A stretch of 64,000 nt of DNA from assembly GCA_021432635.1 (NCBI GenBank), contig MU270053.1, positions 575,811 through 639,810 of the forward strand. Direction: 5' to 3'. Positions 1 through 13,544 of the stretch are shown one piece after another (position 1 is the first letter of the stretch; every line of letters begins with the position of its first letter). Position numbers and translations under genes: made by a program. Below the pieces are notes generated by a model. The model searched no databases and was not told where the DNA came from. It was given only the letters and a program-made list of their open reading frames with translations. Source of the stretch: Thozetella sp. PMI_491. Lineage: Eukaryota > Ascomycota > Sordariomycetes > Chaetosphaeriales > Chaetosphaeriaceae.

Positions 1-28
1 CCGCAAGGGGATATCCTGGGCAAGCAAG

Positions 29-608
29 TTACCTCACCGGCCTCGCCGGCCCTGCTTCGTCATCACTGTCGTCTATGAAACCCTCTTCCAAGCTACGCTG
101 TAGGTTAGTGGTTGCTCTAGCCAGAAGTAGATTCGAGAGGGCCACTCACTCTCTGCTTAACCTCCGGTTACTGTCTATTCCATTATCTCTTGATCCCAAG
201 TCTCTGCTCCGCGCTCCATCCACATCGCCCAGCTCCTCTCCTTCTTCCGAGTCGTATCCTGCGTCCGACGCCGTCTCGCCCCCGACGACCAGACGATCAT
301 GTAGCCGCTGCCGCCAGGAAGACGGTACTAGCATGTTCCCGATGCCGTTTTGTATTCTCGCTCTGAGAGACGAGGTCTGATTCGATATCGACTCTAGAGG
401 GAGGTATTGGCTGTAGCGATTGCGGTACCGTTGCCAGAGCGGGAAGATGACGTAGGTAGTACCAAGGAACAGAATCAAGGATATGAGCGCCGGAACTATC
501 AAGGTCTACAATCGAACGGTCAATACTCCGCCGAAAGGCCATGAATTGCGCGGTGGACGCTTCGAGGGATCTTGTGCTCACCTTGACGACCGATGCCGTG
601 GCCCCCAT
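29..608 (-). CDS. Small one-pass membrane protein, three exons (148 aa)
   Basis: I do not recognise a named family. The model joins exons 608..582, 505..150 and 92..29. The first intron runs from GTGAGC to TTGTAG and the second from GTGAGT to CGTAG. The total is 447 nt, in frame, with the stop at 29..31. The ATG at 608 gives an N-terminus MGATASVVK that leads straight into a hydrophobic segment (about residues 10-30, TLIVPALISLILFLG...), then a basic stretch (QRYRNRYSQ) and a hydrophilic acidic tail with DSEEGEELGD and LEEGFIDDSDDE. This suggests a short signal-anchored protein with most of the chain on one side of the membrane. The first exon codes for only nine residues, so a single-frame reading misses the start. 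The last exon is short and its acceptor was chosen because it alone gives an open, acidic C-terminus. The gene is divergent from the formin, 2.3 kb away. Confidence 0.6.
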
Positions 609-2890
609 CTCGGGCCTTGCTAGCGTGCGACGGACAAGAGCGACACGGCACTTGCGTCCTACAGACAACGTCCGCGCGCGGATCAATGTGGAGAGAAAGC
701 GAAATATTAGAGCGAGTCCACGGCCAGTCTGCTATCGCCGGGAGCTTCACGGCAGTTGATCGCTGGCGCCGTGGCTACTTTGACGTTGGGGGATCCTGCG
801 TCGCGGCTGACGATCCACGCAACGTAGCCGTGCCCTTCCCGCAGGGCTTACGTAAAGAGCGAACGAAGCCGGGGAGGCTCCCCTTTCGCAGGGGGTCCCC
901 TCCGAGGACCCCTAACTACCCTGAGCCTTGATCGCCCTCGTTTTCCCCCGGCGCACAGCACATGGCACATAGCTATGTACGGAGAAAATTAATATTACGC
1001 CTTGCTATTTCTAGTCGAGCATGTATTACGAATACTAGTAGAGACTAATTAGGCATTAGACGTATTGAAAGAAAGCACCCTGGCCGGGCATAATGAAAGC
1101 CTTGTTGCCTACACCTGGAGCATCCTGCCACCAGAAGACACTCTTGGCTATGGGGAAGGAGGTACTCCGTATTGGCTCGGTTGTACATAATCACAACTGG
1201 GTCTCTCTTAATCTTACCAGAGGTCACATTCGAACCAGGCCCTAGAGGGTTGCGCCACGTTGACAGCGGCGTCACCAGGTTTGGACCCGCGCAGGCTAAG
1301 AGGTACTCCCTGACGGCTGACGGGGAGGCCAGCGAAATGTGGGCGCCAAATGTGGGCGCCAACACGGGATGACCTGCAGTGGCGGCCTGCAGCTTGGGCG
1401 ATTGAGCGATGCTCCCGGTGTGGTCGCCCGCCTCGTTGAGCATCCCGAGCGCCCGGACCCGATGTTATCTATCCCTCATCGAGAGAAGATGAAGAAAGAT
1501 GCGACGCAGCGACCCTTTCCCCCTCCTTTCCCCCGCCTCTTTTGTACAAAACGAATACAAGGCCGTTGCCGCACCACATGGGCAGAGCCAACGTTGGTCA
1601 GATGGCCGTAACGCCGTCGCAAGTAGTCCCTTTCGCCGGGGTAGTCCACGAACCAAAGAAGAGGTGGGGCCATTCCATGCTTCGCAAAGCCCCTGATTTC
1701 TGCGTCCCGCCAGTTTGGCCTCGCATGCTGGGGACCGCAAACAGAAAGGTCGGGAGTGGTTGCGGTTGCCAGTGTGGCACACCAACCGCACAGGACGAAG
1801 GCCCGTTTTCAATCTATTTGAATGCTGCACGGTCGCATTGGGGAGCTCGGGCGGCGAAGACGGTAGCGTGTGTTTCCCCTGATGTGCGAGACGGTCAGGG
1901 GGATCCCCATCCGGGCTTAGTTTCAAACCGCAACGCCTTCTCCATCTTTTCGGACGACCCTCTTTCTGCGTCCTCCTTCTCTCGCTCTCCCGACCCCCCT
2001 GCCTTATCGATTGTCCCCCCCGTTTGTGGCCACTGCTTGTTGCCCAACGCTCGTTTCTAAACTTACCGCTGGCTTCACAAGTGCCGGTGCTCGACTGGCC
2101 TCGAAAAGCCCGTCTCCGTTTTTGTTCCCTCGCCCCTCTCAAATCGCTCTTTTTTTTTTTTAATAATTTGATTTGATCTTGAAGAGTGGCGTTGATTTGC
2201 ATCCCATCGTCCCATACCATATAGACGTCGAGGCTCCTGCTGCGTGTCCCTCGCGTTCCTCGTGGCAGTGCGAAAATAACCCCGGAAACGAATTTCCAAG
2301 TGGTGCCCACGGGCTTGGTTTAAGCAGGAGCGTGGAAATAAGAAGTGGGCTCGATCTTTGCGCTCCCTGCTACCTCGAATGTGATTTCTCTGGACGCGCC
2401 GGCCCACGACGTCCCAAGCGCCTATCAAATACTCTCTGGCCCTCTGATCTGGCCGAGTTCTGTTCTTTGTCGAGCGGCCGACATCAGCCCAAACTTAATC
2501 ACTCCCCGTACGTCAAGCCCCCCCCCCTAGCGAGCTGCCAACATCCAGCCATGCAAATCCTGGGACCGCTAGCACCCGACTGGACCTCATGCTAAACGTT
2601 TCCGATTCATGCAACAGATTTCACCCACCCCTCGATCTGCGAATCGACGCTGCCCAACTCTGTCCGCGTGCCAAGGACATGATGCGATCCGACCTGGGCC
2701 TGAGACACCGAGCCCATTGACGGCAGTTTCTACCTTCACCCGAACCCGCCAGATCCTCGCCCGGCCGCGCATTGAGCTGCCCATCGAGCCCTCGTGAGCC
2801 ATTCGTCGCCCGAGGGACTCTCCACCCCAGAGCGGCTTTCTTGCGACGACCGACCGAGGGCGCGGCTGTTTCACGCCCGCTACTTTCACC
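609..2890. other. Intergenic region upstream of the formin
   Basis: About 2.3 kb between the divergent small membrane-protein gene and the formin start. I see no protein with family character. There is a direct repeat of about 12 bp (aatgtgggcgcca) near 1336-1362, and the last several hundred bases are pyrimidine-rich, as expected of a long fungal leader for the formin. The stretch presumably holds both promoters. Confidence 0.4.
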
Positions 2891-5800
2891 ATGTCTAGCT
2901 ACGACAAGAGCAGAGCCTCGAGCGGGAAGGCCTCGTCCTTTTTCTCCCGCTCCAAAAACAAGGCCGACAAACGAAACACTAGCGACGAGGGTCGCCACCT
3001 GTCGGGCGACCACGATACGACGAGCTCCATTGGCTCGCGCACCTCGCGGCACCACCGAGACTCGTCCGTCGTCTCCATTGACCGCCCAAGCACACCCGAT
3101 TCCGGCCTAAACATGATGGCCGGTGTCATCACCACCATCCCGTACGATACCATTCCCTCCGACCGCCGTTCTCCGATCCCCGTCGACTACTTGCCCAAGT
3201 CCGATCAGATGCCCGTGAGGAGGGAGCCTCTCCCGCATCAGCTCAACAAGGCCACTAGCGACTTCCACCAATACCCCAGCTTCGATACCGCCTCCATGTA
3301 CAGCACCAGCTCCCATCTCTCCGGCCCCCGGCCGCCGCCCGGCGCGTCTAACGTCACCATGGCGTCGACCGGGCGCCAGACGCAGTTCCAGCAATGGGGT
3401 CCCCCGAGGGACAGCAGCCTGACCCACAACTCGAGGTATAACTCGTACATGACCTCGGGAGGCCGCAGCTCGGCAGACCAATCAAGTATATACTCAGGTA
3501 ACGGAGGACCCTATCTTGACCCAGCATCGACCAGCCGCTCATCCAAAGTAGCACTTCCCAGTGCCTCCTCGCAATCCTCCTACTCTACTCACTCGCACAG
3601 GGAGTCTCACCGCCTGACCAAGTTTCCACCAGGACCCCAGGGCTCCACCGAAGGCTTCAACTTCCCCAAGCCCGACGATGACCGCGTCATCGAGCAGATG
3701 TTCCTGGCTCTGATGCACAAGCGAGGATGGCACAACCTTCCGGACCAGGCGAAGCGCCAGATGATAGCGTACCCCGCGGCCAAGAAGTGGACGCTGATTT
3801 ACCAAGACCGTCTGACCGAGTGGCAGGGCGAACAGAAGCGTAGGCAGACGGCCAAGATCGGCCAGTACAGCAATGTCGACATTACCCAGTTCTCCGACGA
3901 GGAGGGCTCTCCTGAGTGGTACGTGCGGAAGGTCATGGACAACTCGCTAGACTCGAAGGGTCTCGGGAGCCTGGAGGTCAACTTGAGGACGCAGCAGATA
4001 GGTTGGGTCAAGCGATTTATCGAGTGCCAAGGCCAGGTTGCCCTCACCAACGTCCTCATGAAGATCAACCGCAAGACCGCCCTCGGCCCAGCCGTGGATG
4101 CCGGAAAGGAGACACGAAACTTGGACAAGGAGTATGACATTGTCAAGTGCCTTAAGGCCTTGATGAACAACAAGTTCGGCGCCGACAACGCTCTGACCCA
4201 CCAATCTGTCATCGTGTCTCTCGCCGCATCCTTGATATCCCCCCGGCTCACGACGCGCAAACTGGTCAGCGAAGTTTTGACCTTCTTGTGCCACTGGGGA
4301 CAAGACGGAGAGGGCCACGAAAAGGTCATCCAGGCTTTGGATGTTGTCAAGAGCCAGCAGGGAGAGAATGGCCGCTTCGACGCCTGGATGCGCCTTGTCG
4401 AGGTCACGGTCGATGGTCGAGGAAAGATGGGCAGTCTGGTCGGCGCCAGCGAGGAGGTGCGCAGCGGCGGTATCGGCATGGAGAACCTTCTCATGGAGTA
4501 TGCCGTGGCGACCCTCATTCTCATCAACATGCTGGTCGACGCTGCAGAGAAGGACCTGCAGCTGCGCGTCCACATCCGTGCGCAGTTCACGGCCTGCGGG
4601 ATCCGGCGCATCCTGACCAAGATGGAGGCATTCCAGTACGAGTTGATAGACAAGCAGGTCGAGAAGTTCCGGTCCAATGAAGCCATCGACTATGAGGACA
4701 TGCTTGAGCGCGAGAACTCGAGCATTAAGGACAACGTGGAAGGCGAAGTCAAGGACCTCAACGACCCGGTGCAGATCGTGGACGCCATCCAGCAGCGGCT
4801 TCAAGGGAGCAAGACGCAGGATTACTTCATCTCGGCTCTTCAGCACTTGCTGCTAATTCGAGACAATGATGGAGAAGAAAGGCTGCGCATGTTCCAGCTG
4901 GTCGACTCCATGCTGAGCTACGTTGCTATGGACCGGCGCCTGCCGGACATGGACCTCAAGCAGAGCCTCAATTTCACCGTGCAGAGCCTCTTGGACAAGC
5001 TTCACACCGACTCGGAGGCCCGTCAGGCCCTTGACGAGGCCCTGGAGGCGCGGCAGATAGCGGACGCCGCAATGGCCGAACGGGACGAGATGAAGGAGCG
5101 GATGGCTCTTGGCGCAGACGGGCTGGTTGCTAAGCTGCAGAAGCAGCTAGACGAGCAATCGAGGTTCATCGAGGCACAGAGACGACAGGCCGAAGGCCTC
5201 AAGTCTGAGCTTGAAACCATGCAGACGCTCCGAGCCAAGGAAGCCCAGCGTAACGAGCTCGAGACCCGTGAGCTCTACCTCATGCTCCGCGACGCCCAGG
5301 ACGTTGCCGCGTCCAATGCCGTTAAGGGCGGCGCCAACAAGCTCGGCGATGAGGACCCTGCCCGCATGCAAGGCATCCTCGACCGGGAGAAGCTCATGGA
5401 GCGTCTCCAGATGCAGATCGAACGCCAAAAGACACAGTTCAAGCTCGAAGGACGGGTGTGGGGTGACAATGTCGGCCCATCGGACCGCCTGCGTGCCTTG
5501 CGAGAAGAGATGGATGGGTTCGGCCCAGCAGCCGGGCAAGGCACTCCCCCCCGAGACTTTACGAACAGCATGCTCGGCAGCGTGCAGCGGCAGACGGGGA
5601 TACGGAGACGGCCCGTCAACTCGAATGGCGAGCCGATCGAAGGAGGGATCGACGAAGGCGACGAAGATTACGGGGACGAGGATGGCGTCATCTACGAGAA
5701 GCCCCGGGTCGTCGAGATCAAGCGACCGGTCATGGACCCCAAGCAAGCCGCCGGCATGTTCGGAGAGCTCACAGGCAAAGTCAAGCGATACGACGCGAGC

Positions 5801-8229
5801 GACTCGGAAGGCGAGGGTGTCACCACTGGACCATCCCATCCCAGCCTCGAGTCCCAGTCGCCAGTCACACCAAGCGACATCGAACCTCCCAAGATTCGTG
5901 TCACTGGGGCAGATGGCTCGCCGGGCACCGGCACCGGCGGCACTGGAACTGGTGGCACTGGCTTTGGGGGCACCGGCACTGGTGGCCCAGGCACGGGCGG
6001 CACTGGTTCTGGCGCGCCGCCCCCACCGCCTCCTCCGCCCCCTCTGCCGGGCCAGCTCCCCGGCGCTCCTCCCCCTGCTCCACCTCTTCCGCCGCCGGGC
6101 CAGCTCCCCGGAGCGCCTCCACCACCGCCCCCTCCTCCCCCAATGCCCGGCGCCAAAGGCATGCCTCCTCCACCTCCACCTCCCCCGCCGATGCCCGGTG
6201 CCAAAGGAATGCCTCCTCCACCGCCTCCCCCCATGCCTGGCTCCATGTCCGGCCACTTCTTGGCTCAGCAGTCCTCATTCACTGCTACGCCATCTATCGG
6301 ATTGCCTGTTGTACGGCCTAAGAAGAAGCTCAAGGCTCTTCACTGGGACAAGGTAGACGCTCATCAGACGACCCACTGGGCGGCACACGCACCATCCGCC
6401 GAGGAGAGAGAGGAGAAGTATCTAGAACTCAGCCGCAAGGGCATTCTGGACGAAGTCGAGAAGCTCTTCCTAGCCAAGGAGATCAAGATGCTCGGCCAAG
6501 GAAGCGCCAAAAAGGAAGAGAAGAAGCAGATTATTTCGAACGATTTGCGGAAAGCATTCGGTAAGCATTTGCGCCTGAATGTGGCTTACCGCGTTTGTGC
6601 CGGATACTAATGCGCATCGCAGAAATTGCACTGGCCAAATTTTCACAGCTCCCTGTTGAAAGGGTTGTGCAGATGATCATCCACTGTGACAGAGAGGTCC
6701 TTGATAACCCGGTGGTCATGGACTTCTTGCAGAAGGAAGACCTATGCAACATTCCGGACAACACGGCCAAGCTTATGGCGCCGTATAGCAAGGACTGGAC
6801 CGGGCCCGAGGCCAATAAGGAGAACCGCGAGCAGGACCCGGCCGAGCTCACGCGGCAGGACCAGATTTACCTACAGACGGCCTTCGAACTCCACCACTAC
6901 TGGAAGAGCCGTATGAGGGCCCTGGCGCTCACCCGCAGCTTCGAGCCCGACTACGACGAGATCAACGACAAGATGCACCAGGTGGTCAGTGTGTCCGAGT
7001 CCCTCCGGGATTCGGTATCGCTCATGAATGTGCTCGGCCTGATTCTCGACATTGGCAACTACATGAACGACGCCAACAAGCAAGCCCGCGGCTTCAAGCT
7101 CTCGTCCCTCGCGCGCCTAGGCATGGTCAAGGACGACAAGAACGAGACCACGCTGGCCGATCTAGTCGAGCGCATCGTCCGCAACCAGTATCCGGAGTGG
7201 GAGGCGTTCGCCGCCGACATCTCGGGCGTTGTTGCGGCACAGAAGATCAACATCGAGCAACTGCAGCAGGACGCGAAGAAGTACATCGACAACATCCGCA
7301 ACATCCAGATGTCGCTCGACTCGGGCAACCTGTCCGACCCCAAGAAATTCCACCCGCAGGACCGCGTGTCGCAGGTTGTGCAGCGTGTCATGAAGGACGC
7401 CCGTCGCAAGGCAGAGCAGATGCAACTGTATCTCGAGGAGATGGTGCGTACCTACAACGACATCATGGTGTTCTACGGCGAGGACCCCGCCGACGAGAAC
7501 GCACGGCGCGACTTCTTCTCCAAGCTGGCTCTCTTTATCAACGATTGGAAGAAGTCAAGGGAGAGGAACGTGCAGCTGGAGGAGACTCGGAAGCGCAACG
7601 AAGCCTCGATGAAGCGAAAGCACGCCCAGCTCAAGCTCACAGCCGCTGTCGCCATCGAGGGCGCCCCGGCGAGCCCCAGCAGCACAGGCGCTATGGACAG
7701 CCTGCTCGAGAAGCTCCGGCAAGCTGCGCCGCAGGCGCGAGACCAGAGGGACAGGAGGCGCCGAGCCCGTCTCAAGGACCGCCACCAAGTCCGCATCGCC
7801 TCGGGCCAAAAGATACCCGATCTCAACGAGATTCCCGAGGTCGAAGCCGGCCTGCAGAGTGCCAAGAGCATCGGATCTGGGACCACAGACGACGATGGCA
7901 ACCTGCTCAGCCCAGATCTGCTCAGCCCGAAGGAGGCCGGCGAGGAGGACGATGTAGCCCAGCGCGCCGCCCTTCTGCTACAGGGCATGCGCGGCAGCGC
8001 AGACGGTGCGGACGAGGGCGACGCAGAGAAGCGCGAGAGCCTGCGCAAGGCGAGGAGGCAGACGGCGGATGAAGAGAGAAAGATGCGACGCCGCCGGAGG
8101 GAGAAGGCCCAATCGAGCGCAAGCAATGGGGACGAGTCGATGCTGGATGCTGGCGACATACCTCCCACGCCGAGCGCCGAAGAATTTGCCGCCGCCGCCG
8201 CTGCAGCCCAGAACGGCGAACAGGAGTAG
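2891..8229 (+). CDS. sepA: Diaphanous-related formin, SepA/Bni1 type (1758 aa)
   Basis: Formins nucleate and processively elongate unbranched actin filaments at hyphal tips and septation sites. Exons are 2891..6560 and 6623..8229. The 62-nt intron has GTAAGC, an ATACTAAT branch site and CGCAG, and joins AF to EIALAKFSQLPVERVV inside FH2. Domain order: Ser-rich N-terminus (1-255); GTPase-binding and FH3/DID armadillo region (about 258-690, starting near DDRVIEQMFLALMHKRGW); coiled coil (about 700-870); Gly/Thr repeat then FH1 with several poly-proline runs (about 1043-1117); FH2 from KKKLKALHWDKVD (about 1144) to about 1570 with the core GNYMN motif at 1368-1372; and a DAD autoinhibition motif MDSLLEKLR at about 1580 followed by the basic stretch DRRRRARLKDR. 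Length and order fit the fungal Rho-regulated formins, which are usually single copy. The C-terminus is Ala/Glu-rich. The symbol follows the Aspergillus name. Confidence 0.97.
5926..6012 (+). repeat. Gly-Thr coding repeat before FH1 of the formin
   Basis: Degenerate repeat coding for GTG/GTGG units, immediately upstream of the poly-proline FH1 tract. It is low-complexity and in frame, and is probably length-variable between strains. Confidence 0.7.
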
Positions 8230-9338
8230 GCACTCGATGGAAAGCTTTTTTGTGTTTCAACGAAGCAGGGGGTTACACCCACCTACTCCTCCCCAGCTTG
8301 CATTCGACTGTATTCAATATAACCGTATCTAATGTCTACTTACGAACCCCCTCCCCCGCTTTCCCTCGCCCTCCCTTTGGCCAGGGACCCCCTCAAGGAA
8401 CGGGCGGTTTATAACCAAGGAAGGTCCTCTCAATCCGGGTGAGGAGTTTTGGTTCAAACGGAGGGTGGTGTGCACCACTGCTGGATTTGTGGCGCGATTT
8501 CCTCCCTCTGGTCTTTCCACCGGACAGCTTCAAGATATCCACCTGCTTCAAGATGATGATCTCTAGCCGGATGGTAGGGCCATTGCATCGGGATGTGCTC
8601 TTTTTTTTTTCTGGAGACGGCGGCTCATCTGTTTTGCGCTCTGGAGGTCGTCGATGGGGTTATATATATCCTTGTAGTCAATAGCTTAGGTTACACGCAT
8701 ATGGCAACTATCCTCTTCCCCTAACCACAGCTCTCCAAAACCTGGAAGCCGCACCGGTAACCCGGTTCCCGCGTCCGGTGACTGACTCGATGACCAAAAG
8801 CCGTGCTCCGAAGTTCGGGGTCATGACCCCCAACTCGGTCCCCCGCTCCCTGCCCCATTTTCCCTCCACCTTCAGAGATCAAGCGGGAGCGGGGGCCACG
8901 GAAAAATATGGGGGTTCACGAGGCGGAACTCGTCGTGTAAAAGGAGGCAGACGGACGAGACGGACTCGAACAATAGGCGGCGGCTTATGGCTCCAATTTT
9001 CAGCTCCTTTAGCCGCCACGCTCTTAGACGGGGAGGGGAGCTCTTGAGTCCCCACATCACCGTCCATAGCCGATGCGGGCGGGACCTCTTGTTCACTTCA
9101 GCAGCCGATGTTCGTCTTTCTCTTCTCGGTTCATCCTCGAGTTCACTGTGAGCTATAGCTAAGACAAATCCAAGCTGCCACTCTGGCCCAGGTTCCAACC
9201 ATCCCGTAGTTGGAGCTGCCTCCGCCGCCCGTTGTAACCCCCCTTGAGCCCCTCCCCTCCGCCCCCTCACCTCAAACGGGCCAAGAACCAAAGCTTGCGC
9301 CCTACTTCTCTCGCTGTGCTCGGGCCAGTATCACCGCT
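8230..9338. other. Intergenic region, formin 3' end to DUF2264 gene
   Basis: About 1.1 kb holding the formin 3' UTR and the promoter of the next gene. Short reading frames occur on both strands but none has family character or splice signals I can support. Confidence 0.4.
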
Positions 9339-11749
<2,411 letters not shown>

Positions 11750-11792
11750 TCCATCTCGAGTGCATCTTGCAATATTTAGTGCCCTATTTAAA

Positions 11793-11804
11793 AATAAAAA
11801 TAAA
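11793..11804 (+). terminator. Polyadenylation-like element of the DUF2264 gene
   Basis: Two back-to-back AATAAA hexamers in an A-rich stretch 44-55 nt after the stop codon, a plausible positioning element for 3'-end formation. Confidence 0.4.
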
Positions 11805-13386
11805 AGGAGTTCGTGAATTTGGTCTCTGCCAACACTTCCTCGCTGTGAACTTGTTTTTACAAGGCGTGGCTCGCCTATCACAAGGCCTGTGAAGCGTGTC
11901 ACCGTCGAGCTACGCATAACCGGGTTGTGTCACACGGGAGCTGCACCGCTCCGGTAGCCCCTGAACCAGGCTTGCTTTGCCGACTTCCAGAATGTCCAAT
12001 GGGTTCGGTGGGCACAGAGTCAGCCGGCGACACACCATCAACGGCCACGTTGAGACGCTGGTCTCTATAGTATCCAAATTTGCCATGCAGCGGCTCAGGA
12101 TCTAGAAGGCTGCTCTTCTGATAAAGGCTTCTCGATTTCCCGGGGTGTCCCCTGCGCATAAGGTAGGGTAGGTATAGATAGGGAGGAAGGCCTGTAGACG
12201 TGTCGGAATTGGCCCAAAAGGAGCAAAGGAAGCAAACAGCCGGGAAACCATTCCCAGGGCTTGGAGCACCCGCCGACCTAAAGCAGCATGCTCCGAACCC
12301 GAACAGCCCGCGCACTTCATTTCCAAGCCAGTCGTACTAGCAAGCTGTCCTAGACGAGAAAGAATTTGGCTCTCTCAATGCCTTTCTTCTCCGGCGACTA
12401 CCCGCTTCCTTTTTCACGTTCTGCTGGGACTTGACCAGCGGCCTGCAACTGAACGAAGCTTAGTGAGCGGTGCGCGGGAACGTAAAGCGATCTCCCCCTT
12501 GTCGGGGTTGTTTACCCCGCAAATAGGGGTCATGCTCTCTATAAGAGCTGCGGCTAAAGGCGAAGGGGCCTGCAAGCCTTCTGCCCGGCTCATATCACCC
12601 TAATAAGTTCCCTATAGCCCAGACAAAAGCGAGACAGCGGCGCCGAATCATGGTCGCGATACTAGCTGATCCGAAGTCCACAGAGACCAACTGCAGAACG
12701 GGTAGGTCGGGCATGTCGTGCACCACGAGATCAAAACCAGGGCTCTCGCTCATGTCGAGAAATGTGACTACCAGTGCTCTCTCTCGTGTCCCGCTCGTCG
12801 TCACTGAGGAGGAGACGGGTGTTCTTAGGTCGCTGCCCAGGCACGGGAGATCGTCGCCTCGCATCTCGGCTTTTTAGGCCTACAGGGCCGGGAGAACACT
12901 GCGAGGGCAGGCCAGTAGAGAAGAGGAGCTAGCCACCACAAGGGCGGTTCGTCGGGCCTACTTTCTATGGCCGCCAAGCCCCCCTGCCGCCATCTGTCCT
13001 ACATCCCTACGAGGTAGACGGCATCAGGCCACGAAAGAGCACCCGCGAGCGGGCCGGATGGGTGGTACCACAGAAGTCCCGGGCCAATCCGATGCGCCCT
13101 GGACGCCACCCATGCCATGCCCCGGAGAACGAGGTTTGCGCGGCCGACAGGCTCGCAGAGAACGGGGGGGAGGGGGGGGGGGGTTCGACCTCCGCGTAGG
13201 AAGCGGGAGAAGTGCACGCGTTTGGCACAGATGCCCAGATGGGCCACGCAATATCGGTGAGGCTTTCGAGCGCGACCCAAGTCGTCGGGGCCGGATGTGC
13301 CCTTATTCAGGAGTGCCAGGTGTGTGTGGGGGAGCAGCGGGAAAGCTCTCTTATATGTGCTTCTATCCTCCCACCTCCTACTTCTC
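11805..13386. other. Intergenic region between the DUF2264 and transporter genes
   Basis: About 1.6 kb with no supported gene. An ACCCC/GGGGT inverted repeat with a 7-nt spacer lies near 12513-12531, and G-rich runs near 13160-13180. A 90-residue minus-strand frame near 12595-12864 was considered and not accepted. Confidence 0.4.
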
Positions 13387-13395
13387 TTTATATAG
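13387..13395 (+). promoter_or_regulatory. TATA-like box of the transporter gene
   Basis: TTTATATAG about 150 nt upstream of the transporter ATG, in a pyrimidine-rich context, a plausible core promoter element. Confidence 0.4.
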
Positions 13396-13544
13396 GTCCT
13401 AATTCTAGCTGCCTTGGTACATCTGGGTATCTCTTGCACTGTTTTGCAATTTTGAAAGGTGATTTTGTATCGCCAGGTCCAGTACTCGTTCTTCGCAACT
13501 TGTCGTGATACAGTCGCCGCCTCCGCGCGAAACTTTTAGCAGCC

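Noticed and set aside
1222-1245. GGTTCGAAT-like tRNA T-arm on the minus strand
   Set aside because: T-stem does not pair and no acceptor, D or anticodon arm is present.
1465-2310. Long minus-strand open frame (281 codons)
   Set aside because: Arg-rich, low-complexity translation with no domain, no ATG at its head, overlapped by frames on the other strand; typical of GC-rich non-coding DNA.
5147-6256. 369-codon minus-strand frame under the formin FH1
   Set aside because: Shadow of the proline-rich repeat; Gly/Arg/Trp-rich translation without sense.
12595-12864. 89-residue minus-strand frame starting MRGDDLPCLGSDLR
   Set aside because: Composition is protein-like, but there are no homologous features, splice partners or promoter signals that I can see. 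Could be a relic.
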